64,000 nucleotides of DNA, taken from positions 2,232,001 to 2,296,000 of the forward strand of contig NZ_CP101497.1 of NCBI RefSeq assembly GCF_024362325.1. The letters run 5' to 3'. Position numbers and translations under genes: made by a program. Positions 15,807 through 22,882 of this stretch are shown here, one piece after another. This stretch comes from Microcella humidisoli. GTDB taxonomy: Bacteria > Actinomycetota > Actinomycetes > Actinomycetales > Microbacteriaceae. Positions within the stretch are counted from its first letter, which is position 1. Every line of letters begins with the position of its first letter. Below the pieces are notes generated by a model. The model was not told the DNA's origin and ran no database searches. It saw only the letters and a program-made list of their open reading frames with translations.

Positions 15807-16763
15807 ATGCCTGTCATCGAGAACTCCCGTCTTGCCATCATCGGTGCCGGAGCCGTCGGCTCCTCGCTCGCCTACGCCTCCCTCATTCGCGGCTCCGCCC
15901 GCGAGGTCGTGCTCTACGACATCGACGCGCCGCGCGTCGAGGCCGAGGTGCTCGACCTCGCCCACGGCACGCCGTTCACGGGGTCCAGCACCATCACGGG
16001 TGGCGCCGATCTCGACGTCGTCGCGGGCGCGAACGTCGTCGTCGTCACCGCGGGGGCCAAGCAGCACCCCGGGCAGAGCCGCCTCGACCTCGCGGGGGTC
16101 AACGTGGGCATCCTGCGCTCACTCATGCCCCAGCTCGTCGAGCGCGCGCCCGACGCTGTCTACGTGCTCGTGACGAATCCGTGCGATGTTCTCGCCGTCG
16201 CCGCGCAGCGCTTCAGCGGACTGCCCGTCGGGCGCGTGTTCTCGAGCGGCACGGTGCTCGACAGCTCGCGGCTGCGGTGGCGCCTGGCCGAGCGCATGGG
16301 GCTGGCCCCGTCGAGCATCCACGCCATGATCGTCGGCGAGCACGGCGACAGCGAGTTCCCGCTGTGGTCGCAGAGCCGAATCGGCCCGATCCCGATTCGC
16401 GAGTGGCTCGACGATGCTGGTGAGACGATGACCGTGGAGGAGCTCGATCAGATCGCCTTCGAGGTCAAGACGGCCGCCTACAAGGTCATCGAGGGCAAGG
16501 GCGCCACGAACTACGCGATCGGCCTGTCGGGCGCGCGCATCGTCGAGGCCGTGCTCAACGACGAGGGCGCCGTGCTGCCCGTCAGCTCGGTGCTCGACGA
16601 CTACCGCGGCGTGAGCGGTGTGGCGCTCTCGGTGCCGAGCATCGTCGACGCCGCGGGAGTCTCGCGGGTCATCGACGTGCCCTTCTCGGCTGACGAAGAG
16701 CGGGCGCTGCACGCCTCGGCCGAGACGATCCGGGCCTCGCTCGCGGCGCTCGATCTGGCCTGA
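15807..16763 (+). CDS. ldh: L-lactate dehydrogenase
   Basis: A 318-residue NAD-dependent 2-hydroxyacid dehydrogenase that interconverts pyruvate and L-lactate. It shows the NAD loop IIGAGAVGSSLAYA, YDIDAPRVEAEVLDLAHG, the VVTAGAKQHPGQSRLDL substrate loop, VTNPCDVL, and GEHGDSEFPLWS with catalytic His179. Gln in the KQHPGQSR loop fits lactate rather than malate specificity (malate dehydrogenases have Arg at the selective position). A CAGGCT -10-like box ends 6 nt before the ATG and there is no obvious ribosome binding site. It is a single-gene unit, with the convergent S4 gene 21 bases downstream. Confidence 0.93.
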   Translation: MPVIENSRLAIIGAGAVGSSLAYASLIRGSAREVVLYDIDAPRVEAEVLDLAHGTPFTGSSTITGGADLDVVAGANVVVVTAGAKQHPGQSRLDLAGVNVGILRSLMPQLVERAPDAVYVLVTNPCDVLAVAAQRFSGLPVGRVFSSGTVLDSSRLRWRLAERMGLAPSSIHAMIVGEHGDSEFPLWSQSRIGPIPIREWLDDAGETMTVEELDQIAFEVKTAAYKVIEGKGATNYAIGLSGARIVEAVLNDEGAVLPVSSVLDDYRGVSGVALSVPSIVDAAGVSRVIDVPFSADEERALHASAETIRASLAALDLA

Positions 16764-16784
16764 GGATGCTCGCCGGGCGCTCGC

Positions 16785-17189
16785 TCAGTCGCCGTCGCCC
16801 GGCACCCCGTCGCGGCCGCGCAGCCGCTCGATGAGCCGCCGGTCGCGTTTCGTCGGGCGTCCCGCTCCGCGCTCGCGCAGCACCGTGGCCGGTCGCTCCT
16901 CCTTGGGCGGTGGCGGGGGAGTCAGGTCGTCGTAGTTGAGGGCCGCGAGGGGGGCGCTCGTGCGCTTCGTGATGAGGCCCGTGACGATGACGATCCGCTC
17001 GCCCCCGGGCGTGAGCGCCCGCACGCGATCGCCGATGCGCACGACCTGCGCCGGCTTGGCGGAGGCGTCGTTGACCTTGATGTGCCCCGCCTTGCACGCC
17101 GCCGTCGCCGCCGAGCGAGTGGCGTAGAGCCGGATCGCCCACGTGTAGGCGTCGACGCGCACGCCCGTGGTACCGCTCGCTGAGCTCAT
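16785..17189 (-). CDS. S4-domain RNA-binding protein, Hsp15-like
   Basis: A 134-residue protein whose first 60 residues form an S4 RNA-binding fold: VRVDAYTWAIRLYATRSAATAACKAGHIKVNDASAKPAQVVRIGDRV. This matches Hsp15/HslR, which binds stalled 50S subunits with attached nascent chain. The C-terminal half is Pro-rich (TPPPPPKEERP), then very basic (GRPTKRDRRLIERLRGR), again as in Hsp15. A TACGCT box 6 nt before the ATG suggests a leaderless mRNA. It is divergent from the SDR gene across a 46-base gap that must hold both promoters back to back. Confidence 0.85.
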   Translation of the reverse strand: MSSASGTTGVRVDAYTWAIRLYATRSAATAACKAGHIKVNDASAKPAQVVRIGDRVRALTPGGERIVIVTGLITKRTSAPLAALNYDDLTPPPPPKEERPATVLRERGAGRPTKRDRRLIERLRGRDGVPGDGD

Positions 17190-17195
17190 GCGCTC

Positions 17196-17201
17196 AGCGT
17201 A
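17196..17201 (-). promoter_or_regulatory. -10 box of the S4 protein gene (leaderless)
   Basis: TACGCT on the minus strand ends 6 nt before the ATG at 17189. Confidence 0.5.
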
Positions 17202-17223
17202 CGAGGCCGGGGCCGCGCCGGGT

Positions 17224-17229
17224 TAGCGT
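17224..17229 (+). promoter_or_regulatory. -10 box of the SDR gene (leaderless)
   Basis: TAGCGT ends 6 nt before the ATG at 17236. It is only 22 bases from the opposing S4-gene box, so the two promoters probably compete for space. Confidence 0.5.
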
Positions 17230-17235
17230 GGAGGC

Positions 17236-17994
17236 ATGCCCACCGCCCTCATCACCGGAGCGACCGCCGGCATCGGCGCCGAGTTCGCCCGCCAGCTCGC
17301 CGCGCGCGGCAGTGATCTTGTCATCGTCGCCCGCGACGCCGAACGGCTCGCCGCGACGGCAGCGGCGCTGCAGCACGAGTTCGGCGTGCGGGTCGAGGCG
17401 CTCCCGGCCGACCTGCTCGCGGCCGACGGACTCGCCGCCGTCGACCGGCGTCTAGCCGACGACCGGCGGCCGATCGACCTGCTCGTGAACAACGCCGGGT
17501 ACGGCATCCGGGGAGAGCTCGACGAGAACGCGTTCGAGGTCGAGAAGCGGCACCTCGACATCCACGTGACGGTGCCGCTGCAGCTGACGCAGACGGCGCT
17601 GCGCGGCATGCTCGCGCGCGGCAGAGGCCGCATCGTGCTCATCGCGAGCGTCGCGGCTTTCACCCCGCGCGGCACCTACTCGGCGGCGAAGGCGTGGGCG
17701 GTGATGTTCGCGCGCAGTGCGAACCTGGTGTATCGCCCGCGCGGGGTCACGGTCACCGCGGTGTGCCCCGGCTTCGTCCGCACCGAGTTCCATGACCGCA
17801 TGAAGGTCAGCACCGCCGGCATCCCGTCGTTCCTCTGGCTCCAGGCCCCGCAGCTCGTCCGGCTGGCTCTGCGCGGCATCGACCGCGGCCGATCGGTCGT
17901 CATCCCCACGGTGCGGTACCGCCTCGTCGCCGCGCTCGCCCGCGTGCTGCCCGATCGCGTCGGCGCGTCCGGGCAGTTCCGCTCGCGCGACTAG
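17236..17994 (+). CDS. Short-chain dehydrogenase/reductase
   Basis: A 252-residue classical SDR. The cofactor loop TGATAGIG (residues 7-14) is followed by VARDAERL, which favours NADP through the Arg. NNAGYGIRG, the catalytic Ser in IASVAAFTPRG, and Tyr148-x3-Lys152 in YSAAK complete the active site. The C-terminus resembles bacterial DltE/YqjQ-like SDRs that act on lipids or keto-acyl compounds, but the substrate is not predictable. It is a single-gene unit with a leaderless-type start, and its TAG stop is shared with the convergent LRV gene through CTAG. Confidence 0.88.
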   Translation: MPTALITGATAGIGAEFARQLAARGSDLVIVARDAERLAATAAALQHEFGVRVEALPADLLAADGLAAVDRRLADDRRPIDLLVNNAGYGIRGELDENAFEVEKRHLDIHVTVPLQLTQTALRGMLARGRGRIVLIASVAAFTPRGTYSAAKAWAVMFARSANLVYRPRGVTVTAVCPGFVRTEFHDRMKVSTAGIPSFLWLQAPQLVRLALRGIDRGRSVVIPTVRYRLVAALARVLPDRVGASGQFRSRD

Positions 17995-18473
17995 CGGCTG
18001 CCGCCGACCAGTTCGACGGCCGCGAGGCCCTCGTCGGCCGCGAGTGACGCCTTCCAGTCGACGAGGCCGCGCACGACCTCGCTCGGGTCCTCGGCAAGCG
18101 TCTGCATCGCATCGGCGGGCACGAAGTAGTTGATCGCCACGAATCCGCGCACCCGCTCATCGGGGTCGTCGGCGAGCCGCCGCAGGATGTCGCAGGGAAC
18201 GTGCTCGTTCTTCGCGATGCACGCCCGCACGCCCGCGTCGGGGTCACGCGACAGGGCCTCGTAGATCTCGACGGGCGCGTGGTACGACAGCGCAGCCGCC
18301 TCGCGAATCTTCGGGTTCGGGTCGGCGGCGAGCCGACGGATGCGCGCGACCTTCGAGGCGGTCACGGCGGGGGAGAGGAACTGTGCGACGGGGTCGTCGG
18401 AGGTCAGCATCGCCGGCGCATCGGCGGCGAGCTGGCGGCGTTGGGCGGGGGTGTTGAACCGGATGCACGACAT
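17991..18473 (-). CDS. Leucine-rich repeat variant (LRV) protein
   Basis: A 160-residue all-helical repeat protein. From about residue 40 to 140 it has four units of about 24 residues with the LRV pattern DP..VR..A....P..I...L: RLAADPNPKIREAAALSYH, ALSRDPDAGVRACIAKNEH, RLADDPDERVRGFVAINYF and TLAEDPSEVVRGLVDWKAS. LRV repeats normally form a concave binding surface; some relatives carry an N-terminal Fe-S cluster, but here only Cys3 is present there. The ligand is unknown. A TACCCT box 7 nt before the ATG supports this start. A longer upstream reading would overlap the DUF1295 gene and was discarded. Confidence 0.75.
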   Translation of the reverse strand: MSCIRFNTPAQRRQLAADAPAMLTSDDPVAQFLSPAVTASKVARIRRLAADPNPKIREAAALSYHAPVEIYEALSRDPDAGVRACIAKNEHVPCDILRRLADDPDERVRGFVAINYFVPADAMQTLAEDPSEVVRGLVDWKASLAADEGLAAVELVGGSR

Positions 18474-18480
18474 GGTCGAG

Positions 18481-18486
18481 AGGGTA
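18481..18486 (-). promoter_or_regulatory. -10 box of the LRV gene (leaderless)
   Basis: TACCCT on the minus strand ends 7 nt before the ATG at 18473. It fills nearly all of the 14-base gap behind the DUF1295 gene. Confidence 0.4.
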
Positions 18487-18487
18487 A

Positions 18488-19321
18488 TCAGGCGGCGGGC
18501 GCATCCGCGGCAGCGCCACGAGGCTCTCGGGGAATCCACGGGATGAGCATCGAGGTGCGCCGCTGGTACTCGGCGTACTCGGGGTACTTGCTCGCCGTGA
18601 TCGACTCGGTGAAGACCGTCGACCCGATGAACAGCGCTGTCAGCAGCAGCGGCCCGACGACGGTCCAGTGCACGGTCGAGCCGAGAGCCGCGGCGCCCAT
18701 GGCATAGAAGACCCACCACTGCGCCTGCTCGAAGAAGAAGTTCGGGTGCCGGCTGAACCGCCACAGCCCCGTCGTCACGAAGCGCTGCTCGGGCTCGCGC
18801 CCCGCATCGATCGCGGCCTTCTTCGCCTGGTGGAAGGTCCACTGCTGCTGGTCGGCGACGAACTCGCCGATGAGCAGCACGAGGAACAGGGCGGCGAGCC
18901 CCAGGTCGAGGGCGCTCACCGGTGTCGCCTGATTCTCGGCGGCGACGAGAGCGGGCAGGGCGATGAGCAGCAGCAGCGCGTTCTGGAAGAGCACGATGAA
19001 GAGCAGGTTGAAGACCTGGAACTGGCCTGCGCTCATTCGCGCGCGCAGGATCGGCCAGCGGTAGTCCTCCACTCCGCTGTAGCCGCCCTTGCGCGCGAAG
19101 TTGAAGGTCAGCCGCGCCCCCCAGAGGGTGACGAGCACCGTCATGATCGCCAGCCGGGCATCCGTGAACCCCGTCGACGCCCAGAATACCGCGACATACA
19201 CGACCGGAACGATCGACCAGAGACGATCGACCCACGAATGGTCGCCCGTCAGCAGCGAAGCGACCCAGGTGAACAGGCTGACCCCGGCCGCGATGCCGAG
19301 GACGATGACGACGGTGTCCAT
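18488..19321 (-). CDS. DUF1295 membrane protein, steroid 5-alpha-reductase-like
   Basis: A 277-residue membrane protein with about seven hydrophobic helices and the DUF1295 signature. Notable are TGDHSWVDRLWSIVPVVY near the N-terminus, WGARLTFNFARKGGYSG.EDYRW, and the C-terminal FVTTGLWRFSRHPNFFFEQAQWW, where R-HPN-F-E is the conserved cofactor-binding core shared with 5-alpha-reductases and isoprenylcysteine methyltransferases. An NADPH-dependent reduction of an isoprenoid or sterol-like lipid is plausible but unproven. A TAGCCT box 7 nt before the ATG suggests a leaderless mRNA. It is divergent from the phosphatidyltransferase gene. Confidence 0.82.
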   Translation of the reverse strand: MDTVVIVLGIAAGVSLFTWVASLLTGDHSWVDRLWSIVPVVYVAVFWASTGFTDARLAIMTVLVTLWGARLTFNFARKGGYSGVEDYRWPILRARMSAGQFQVFNLLFIVLFQNALLLLIALPALVAAENQATPVSALDLGLAALFLVLLIGEFVADQQQWTFHQAKKAAIDAGREPEQRFVTTGLWRFSRHPNFFFEQAQWWVFYAMGAAALGSTVHWTVVGPLLLTALFIGSTVFTESITASKYPEYAEYQRRTSMLIPWIPREPRGAAADAPAA

Positions 19322-19328
19322 GGCGATC

Positions 19329-19334
19329 AGGCTA
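19329..19334 (-). promoter_or_regulatory. -10 box of the DUF1295 gene (leaderless)
   Basis: TAGCCT on the minus strand ends 7 nt before the ATG at 19321. Confidence 0.5.
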
Positions 19335-19371
19335 GTGCCGGATGCCCCGCTCGCGGGTGCCGGAGTCTCAC

Positions 19372-19377
19372 TAGACT
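19372..19377 (+). promoter_or_regulatory. -10 box of the phosphatidyltransferase-garA-ftsR operon (leaderless)
   Basis: TAGACT ends 6 nt before the GTG at 19384. Confidence 0.55.
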
Positions 19378-19383
19378 TGCCCC

Positions 19384-20037
19384 GTGTCGGAGCCCCTGAG
19401 CACGTCCCGCCCCGCAGCCCCGGTCGTCAGCGATCGCGTGCTCACGGTGCCGAACGCGCTCAGCGCCCTGCGCATCCTGCTCGTGCCCGTGTTCCTCGTG
19501 CTCGTGCTGCTCGAGCTCGACCTCGCGGCGCTCATCGTCATCATCATCTCGAGCCTGAGCGACTTCCTCGATGGCATCATCGCGCGCCGGTTCTCGCAGA
19601 TCACGAAGCTCGGCCAACTGCTCGACCCGGCCGCCGACCGGCTGTTCATCTTCGCGGCCGTCATCGCACTCGCCGTTCGCGAGGTCGTGCCCTGGTGGGT
19701 CGTGGGCGTCATCGTCGGGCGCGACGTGTTTCTCGCCGTGCTCGGGCTCGTGCTGGCCCAGCACGGCTACGGCCCGCTTCCCGTGCATCATCTGGGCAAG
19801 CTCGCGACCTTCGCGCTGTTCTACGCGCTGCCGATTCTCGTGCTCGGGCTGGCCTTCCCGGCGGTGCAGGCCGTGAGCGACCCGATCGGCTGGGCCTTCA
19901 CGCTGTGGGGCGCGCTCCTGTACTGGTGGGCGGGCATCCTCTACCTGCGTGAGACCCTGGAACTCACTGCGGGCCCGCCGAGAGGCGCCCCCGCATCGGA
20001 TACGCTGGGCGATCGAAGGAGGTCGACGGATGGCTGA
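19384..20037 (+). CDS. CDP-alcohol phosphatidyltransferase
   Basis: A 217-residue membrane enzyme that transfers a phosphatidyl group from CDP-diacylglycerol to an alcohol. The signature D-x2-DG-x2-AR-x8-G-x3-D-x3-D is exact (SDFLDGIIARRFSQITKLGQ, then LLDPAAD). About five to six hydrophobic helices surround it. Known actinobacterial relatives include phosphatidylglycerophosphate synthase and CDP-alcohol-type cardiolipin synthase; the acceptor alcohol cannot be settled here. The GTG start lies 6 nt after a TAGACT box. The 3' end overlaps garA by 8 bases and contains garA's ribosome binding site. Confidence 0.9.
   Translation: MSEPLSTSRPAAPVVSDRVLTVPNALSALRILLVPVFLVLVLLELDLAALIVIIISSLSDFLDGIIARRFSQITKLGQLLDPAADRLFIFAAVIALAVREVVPWWVVGVIVGRDVFLAVLGLVLAQHGYGPLPVHHLGKLATFALFYALPILVLGLAFPAVQAVSDPIGWAFTLWGALLYWWAGILYLRETLELTAGPPRGAPASDTLGDRRRSTDG
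20016..20023 (+). promoter_or_regulatory. Consensus Shine-Dalgarno of garA
   Basis: AAGGAGGT lies 6 nt before the ATG at 20030, inside the end of the preceding gene. It fixes the garA start and predicts efficient translation relative to its operon partners. Confidence 0.7.
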
Positions 20038-20509
20038 CACCCCGCCCGACGCGCGCGACGGCGCGACCCCGGGCGAGTACCGCCCGCACGAGACGACGGT
20101 GCACTACGGGCCCGAGTTCGCGGCGCAACTCGCCGCCCTCGAGGCCGGGGTCAACACCGAGGAGCACGAGGTCATCGGCGCTCTGCCGTCGGGCTCGGCC
20201 CTGCTCATCGTGCGCCGCGGGCCGACCGCGGGCGCGCGCTTCCTGCTCGACGCCGACGTGACGGTCGCGGGCCGGCATCCCGAGGCCGACATCTTCCTCG
20301 ACGACGTGACCGTGTCGCGCAAGCACGCCGCCTTCCTGCGGCAGGGCACACGGTTCTCGGTGCGCGACCTCGGCTCGCTCAACGGCACCTTCATGGGCGG
20401 CGACCGCATCGACGACACGGTCGTGCTCATCGATGGATGCGAGGTGCAGGTCGGCAAGTTCCACCTCACCTTCTACGCGTCGCGCGTCGATCTCGCCGCG
20501 AGCGCCTGA
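20030..20509 (+). CDS. garA: GarA/OdhI-type FHA regulator of 2-oxoglutarate metabolism
   Basis: A 159-residue GarA homologue. In mycobacteria and corynebacteria the unphosphorylated form binds and inhibits 2-oxoglutarate dehydrogenase and controls glutamate dehydrogenase; phosphorylation by PknG or PknB releases it. The N-terminal phospho-acceptor motif is kept as HETTVHY (Thr22, Thr23), although the corynebacterial ETTSVF context is changed after the second Thr. The FHA domain (about 62-145) has AGRHPEADIFLDDVTVSRKHA with the conserved Gly, Arg, Ser and His, and DLGSLNGTF with the Asn-Gly phosphothreonine site. It is the second gene of an operon, coupled to ftsR by TGATG. Confidence 0.92.
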   Translation: MADTPPDARDGATPGEYRPHETTVHYGPEFAAQLAALEAGVNTEEHEVIGALPSGSALLIVRRGPTAGARFLLDADVTVAGRHPEADIFLDDVTVSRKHAAFLRQGTRFSVRDLGSLNGTFMGGDRIDDTVVLIDGCEVQVGKFHLTFYASRVDLAASA

Positions 20510-21216
20510 TGGCGGCGCGGTCCGCCGCCGCCGCCGCGTCCCGTCCGTCGACGGCCGGTGGCCTGCTCAGCATCGGCCAGGTGCTCGCCAAGCTCAGCCC
20601 TGAGTTCCCCGACCTCACCCCCTCGAAGCTGCGCTTCCTGGAAGAGCAGCAGCTCGTCTCGCCGTCGCGCACCGAGTCGGGCTACCGCAAGTTCTCGGCC
20701 GCCGATGTCGATCGCCTGCGGTTCATCCTCACGATGCAGCGCGACCACTTCCTGCGACTGAAAGTCATCCGCGGCTATCTCGACGACATCGAGGCCGGCC
20801 GCACTCCCGCGCTGCTGGCGACCGGTGCGGTCCCGAGCACGATCCTCGTGACCGAGCGCCGCTACACCCGCGCCGAGCTGGCGCGCGAGGCCGGGGCAAG
20901 CCCCGCCCTGCTCTCTGACGCCATCTCCGCCTCGCTCGTCGCCCCGGCCGACACCTACGGCGACGAGGCCCTGCAGGTGCTGCGCGCCCTCGTCGAGCTG
21001 CAGCGCTCGGGCATCGAGCCGCGTCACCTTCGGGGGTTCCGTGCGGCCGCCGAGCGCGAGCTGGGCCTCATCGAGAGCGCGCTCATTCCCGTCTCGCGCC
21101 GCAACGACCCGTCGAGCCGCGCGAAGGCTGCCGAGCTCGCCCGCGAGATCGCGGGGCAGCTCGAAGTGGTGCGCTCGAGTCTCATCCGTTCGGCGCTGGG
21201 CAAGCTACAGTCGTAG
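20509..21216 (+). CDS. ftsR: MerR-type cell division regulator FtsR (Rv1828 family)
   Basis: A 235-residue MerR-family regulator in the position of FtsR. The winged helix is SIGQVLAKLSPEFPDLTPSKLRFLEEQQLVSP, then SGYRKFSAADVDRLRFIL. The C-terminal half (TRAELAREAG, about 115-235) resembles the Rv1828-type effector-free dimer domain. In corynebacteria FtsR activates ftsZ, and ftsZ lies 31 kb downstream in this window with an inverted repeat before it. The ATG overlaps the garA stop by one base (TGATG), so the two are co-expressed. In mycobacteria a DUF151 nuclease gene follows; here it is absent. Confidence 0.88.
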   Translation: MAARSAAAAASRPSTAGGLLSIGQVLAKLSPEFPDLTPSKLRFLEEQQLVSPSRTESGYRKFSAADVDRLRFILTMQRDHFLRLKVIRGYLDDIEAGRTPALLATGAVPSTILVTERRYTRAELAREAGASPALLSDAISASLVAPADTYGDEALQVLRALVELQRSGIEPRHLRGFRAAAERELGLIESALIPVSRRNDPSSRAKAAELAREIAGQLEVVRSSLIRSALGKLQS

Positions 21217-21314
21217 TCGGGCCCGACACGCCGAGGTGTTCGAGCGGATGTCTCCCGTCGGCGTGAGGCGGCTCGCTACTCTGAACGGCGTGGCACCAAC
21301 TGTCACGTTAACGA

Positions 21315-21322
21315 TGAAGGTT
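21315..21322 (+). promoter_or_regulatory. TGAAGGTT candidate MerR-family half-site before the second MerR gene
   Basis: TGAAGGTT lies 11 bases before the ATG at 21334, inside an AT-richer stretch (CACGTTAACGATGAAGGTTAGG) of the 117-base gap after ftsR. The same core occurs before ftsZ and, on the other strand, before parA. Regulation by FtsR or by the downstream MerR itself is inferred. Confidence 0.35.
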
Positions 21323-21333
21323 AGGTAGGGGTC

Positions 21334-21879
21334 ATGACCGACGCTGACAACCGCGACGAGCGGTACGACCTCGGGCTCCTCTTCACCGACGGGCTTCCCG
21401 AGCTCGACGACCAGGCGGGCTACCGCGGTGCCGTCGCCGCCCGCGCTGCCGGCATCTCCTACCGCCAGCTCGACTACTGGGCCCGCACCGAGCTCGTCGA
21501 ACCCACCGTGCGCGGCGCGGCCGGGTCGGGCACGCAGCGGCTCTACGGCTTCCGCGACATCCTCGTTCTCAAGCTCGTCAAGCGGCTGCTCGATACGGGC
21601 ATCTCGCTGCAGCAGATCCGCACCGCCGTCAACCAGCTGCGCGAGGCGGGCGTGAGCGACCTCGCTCAGACGACCCTCATGAGCGACGGCGCGAGCGTCT
21701 ACCTCTGCACGAGCGACGACGAGGTCATCGACCTCGTCAGCCGCGGCCAGGGAGTCTTCGGCATCGCCGTCGGCAAGGTGCTGCGCGAGGTCGAGAGCTC
21801 GCTCGTCGAGCTCGACTCGACGCCGGCCGCCGACCCGAGCGACGAGCTCGCGGCGCGACGGGCGACGCGGGCTTCCTAG
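21334..21879 (+). CDS. MerR-family transcriptional regulator (Rv1830/McdR-like)
   Basis: A 181-residue regulator. The DNA-binding part (about 25-100) reads QAGYRGAVAARAAGISYRQLDYWARTELVEPTVR, then QRLYGFRDILVLKLVKRLLDTGISLQQIRTAVNQL. This is a MerR winged helix with the arginine-tyrosine pair that contacts DNA. The C-terminus (DLVSRGQGVFGIAVGKVLREVES) is typical of the Rv1830 group, which in mycobacteria influences cell division. It follows garA-ftsR, as in mycobacteria, but has its own 117-base upstream region. It is convergent with parA. Confidence 0.87.
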   Translation: MTDADNRDERYDLGLLFTDGLPELDDQAGYRGAVAARAAGISYRQLDYWARTELVEPTVRGAAGSGTQRLYGFRDILVLKLVKRLLDTGISLQQIRTAVNQLREAGVSDLAQTTLMSDGASVYLCTSDDEVIDLVSRGQGVFGIAVGKVLREVESSLVELDSTPAADPSDELAARRATRAS

Positions 21880-21903
21880 CGTCGAGTTTCGATCGAACCG
21901 CGA

Positions 21904-21922
21904 GGCGTCGCTTCGCGGCGCC
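21904..21922. terminator. Candidate hairpin between MerR gene and parA
   Basis: GGCGTCG pairs with CGGCGCC (one G:T pair) around CTTCG in the 87-base convergent gap. There is no T-tract. A perfect palindrome, TTCGATCGAA, lies just before it at 21888-21897. Confidence 0.35.
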
Positions 21923-21966
21923 GATTCCCTCGCACGCTGTGCACTGTGCCTCGGGGGTATGCAGGC

Positions 21967-22770
21967 CTAGAGGCCCGCATACTCGCCCATCTTCGCCGTC
22001 CGCATGATGCGGTCGAGCAGCTGGTCGAAGTTGCGCGCCATCTCCTGCGCCGAGTCGCCGGGCCAGACGTGCAGGGGCTTCGCGGCGCCCTGCGCCTGCT
22101 GCAGCGAGGTGCGCTCGGGCAGTTGCGGCGCGAGCACGAGCGGTCCGAACATGTCGCGCAGCTCCTTGATGCGGAACTGGTGCTCGAGCGACTGGACCCG
22201 CGCACGGTTGACGATGATGCCGAGCGGCTGCAGGCGCGGCGAGAGACCGCGTCGGATCTCTTCGATCGCGCGCAGTGCGCGATCGGCCGCGGCGACCGAG
22301 AACAGGCCGGGCTCGGTCACGACGACGACGCGGTCGCTCGCGGCCCACGCCGTGCGGGTGAGGGCGTTGAGCGAGGGCGCGCAGTCGACGAGCACGAGGT
22401 CGTAGTCGGCCTCGACGTGGGCGAGCGCCTCTTCGAGCTTCCAGATCTCACGGATGCTCGGGTGCGGCCCGTCGAAGTTGATCGCGCTCGGGCTGCCGAT
22501 CATGACGTCGACCGTGCCGGGGCGGCCACGGGTCCAGCCGCTCTTCGCGATGGCCTGGCGCACCGTGCGCTCCTTCGGAGCGGCGAGCACATCGGCCACC
22601 GTGAGGTGCCCGGCGACCTGGATGTCCATGCCGGTCGAGGCGTCCGACTGCGGGTCGAGATCGACCACGAGCGTGCGCAGGCCGCGCGAGAAGGCGGCCG
22701 ACGCCAGACCCAGCGTGACCGTCGTCTTCCCCACGCCCCCCTTGAGGGAGCTGACGCTCAGTACGTGCAC
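21967..22770 (-). CDS. ParA-family ATPase
   Basis: A 267-residue ParA/Soj-like ATPase. The deviant Walker A motif is LKGGVGKTT (Lys10 and Lys15), the switch I region is DLDPQSDAST, and Walker B is YDLVLVDCAPS. Typical ParA proteins pair with a parB gene and move chromosomes or plasmids; no parB or parS site is nearby, so this is an orphan that may position another cargo. The start is GTG, preferred because it begins the first strand (HVLSVSSLKGG) and lies 8 nt after a TAGGGT box. It is divergent from pyruvate carboxylase. Confidence 0.88.
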   Translation of the reverse strand: MHVLSVSSLKGGVGKTTVTLGLASAAFSRGLRTLVVDLDPQSDASTGMDIQVAGHLTVADVLAAPKERTVRQAIAKSGWTRGRPGTVDVMIGSPSAINFDGPHPSIREIWKLEEALAHVEADYDLVLVDCAPSLNALTRTAWAASDRVVVVTEPGLFSVAAADRALRAIEEIRRGLSPRLQPLGIIVNRARVQSLEHQFRIKELRDMFGPLVLAPQLPERTSLQQAQGAAKPLHVWPGDSAQEMARNFDQLLDRIMRTAKMGEYAGL

Positions 22771-22778
22771 GAGTAACG

Positions 22779-22784
22779 ACCCTA
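22779..22784 (-). promoter_or_regulatory. -10 box of parA (leaderless)
   Basis: TAGGGT on the minus strand ends 8 nt before the GTG at 22770. It touches the ACCTTCA element at 22784-22790 (TGAAGGT on the minus strand), which resembles the half-sites before ftsZ and the second MerR gene. Confidence 0.4.
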
Positions 22785-22791
22785 CCTTCAC

Positions 22792-22797
22792 TAGTGT
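22792..22797 (+). promoter_or_regulatory. Candidate -10 box of pyc
   Basis: TAGTGT lies 85 nt before the pyc ATG, giving a leader of about 79 nt with GAGAGGACACG as ribosome binding site. Confidence 0.3.
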
Positions 22798-22882
22798 GGA
22801 GAAGCGCGCATGCGCACCGACCTCGGCCCGCCACCACCGGAGCCTTGTCGACCCCCACCCGGGCCGATTCCGAGAGGACACG

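Noticed and set aside
21888..21897. TTCGATCGAA near parA as a parS site
   Set aside because: It lacks the GTTTCACGTGAAAC core and is shorter by the central bases. There is no parB nearby. It is just a small palindrome in a convergent gap.
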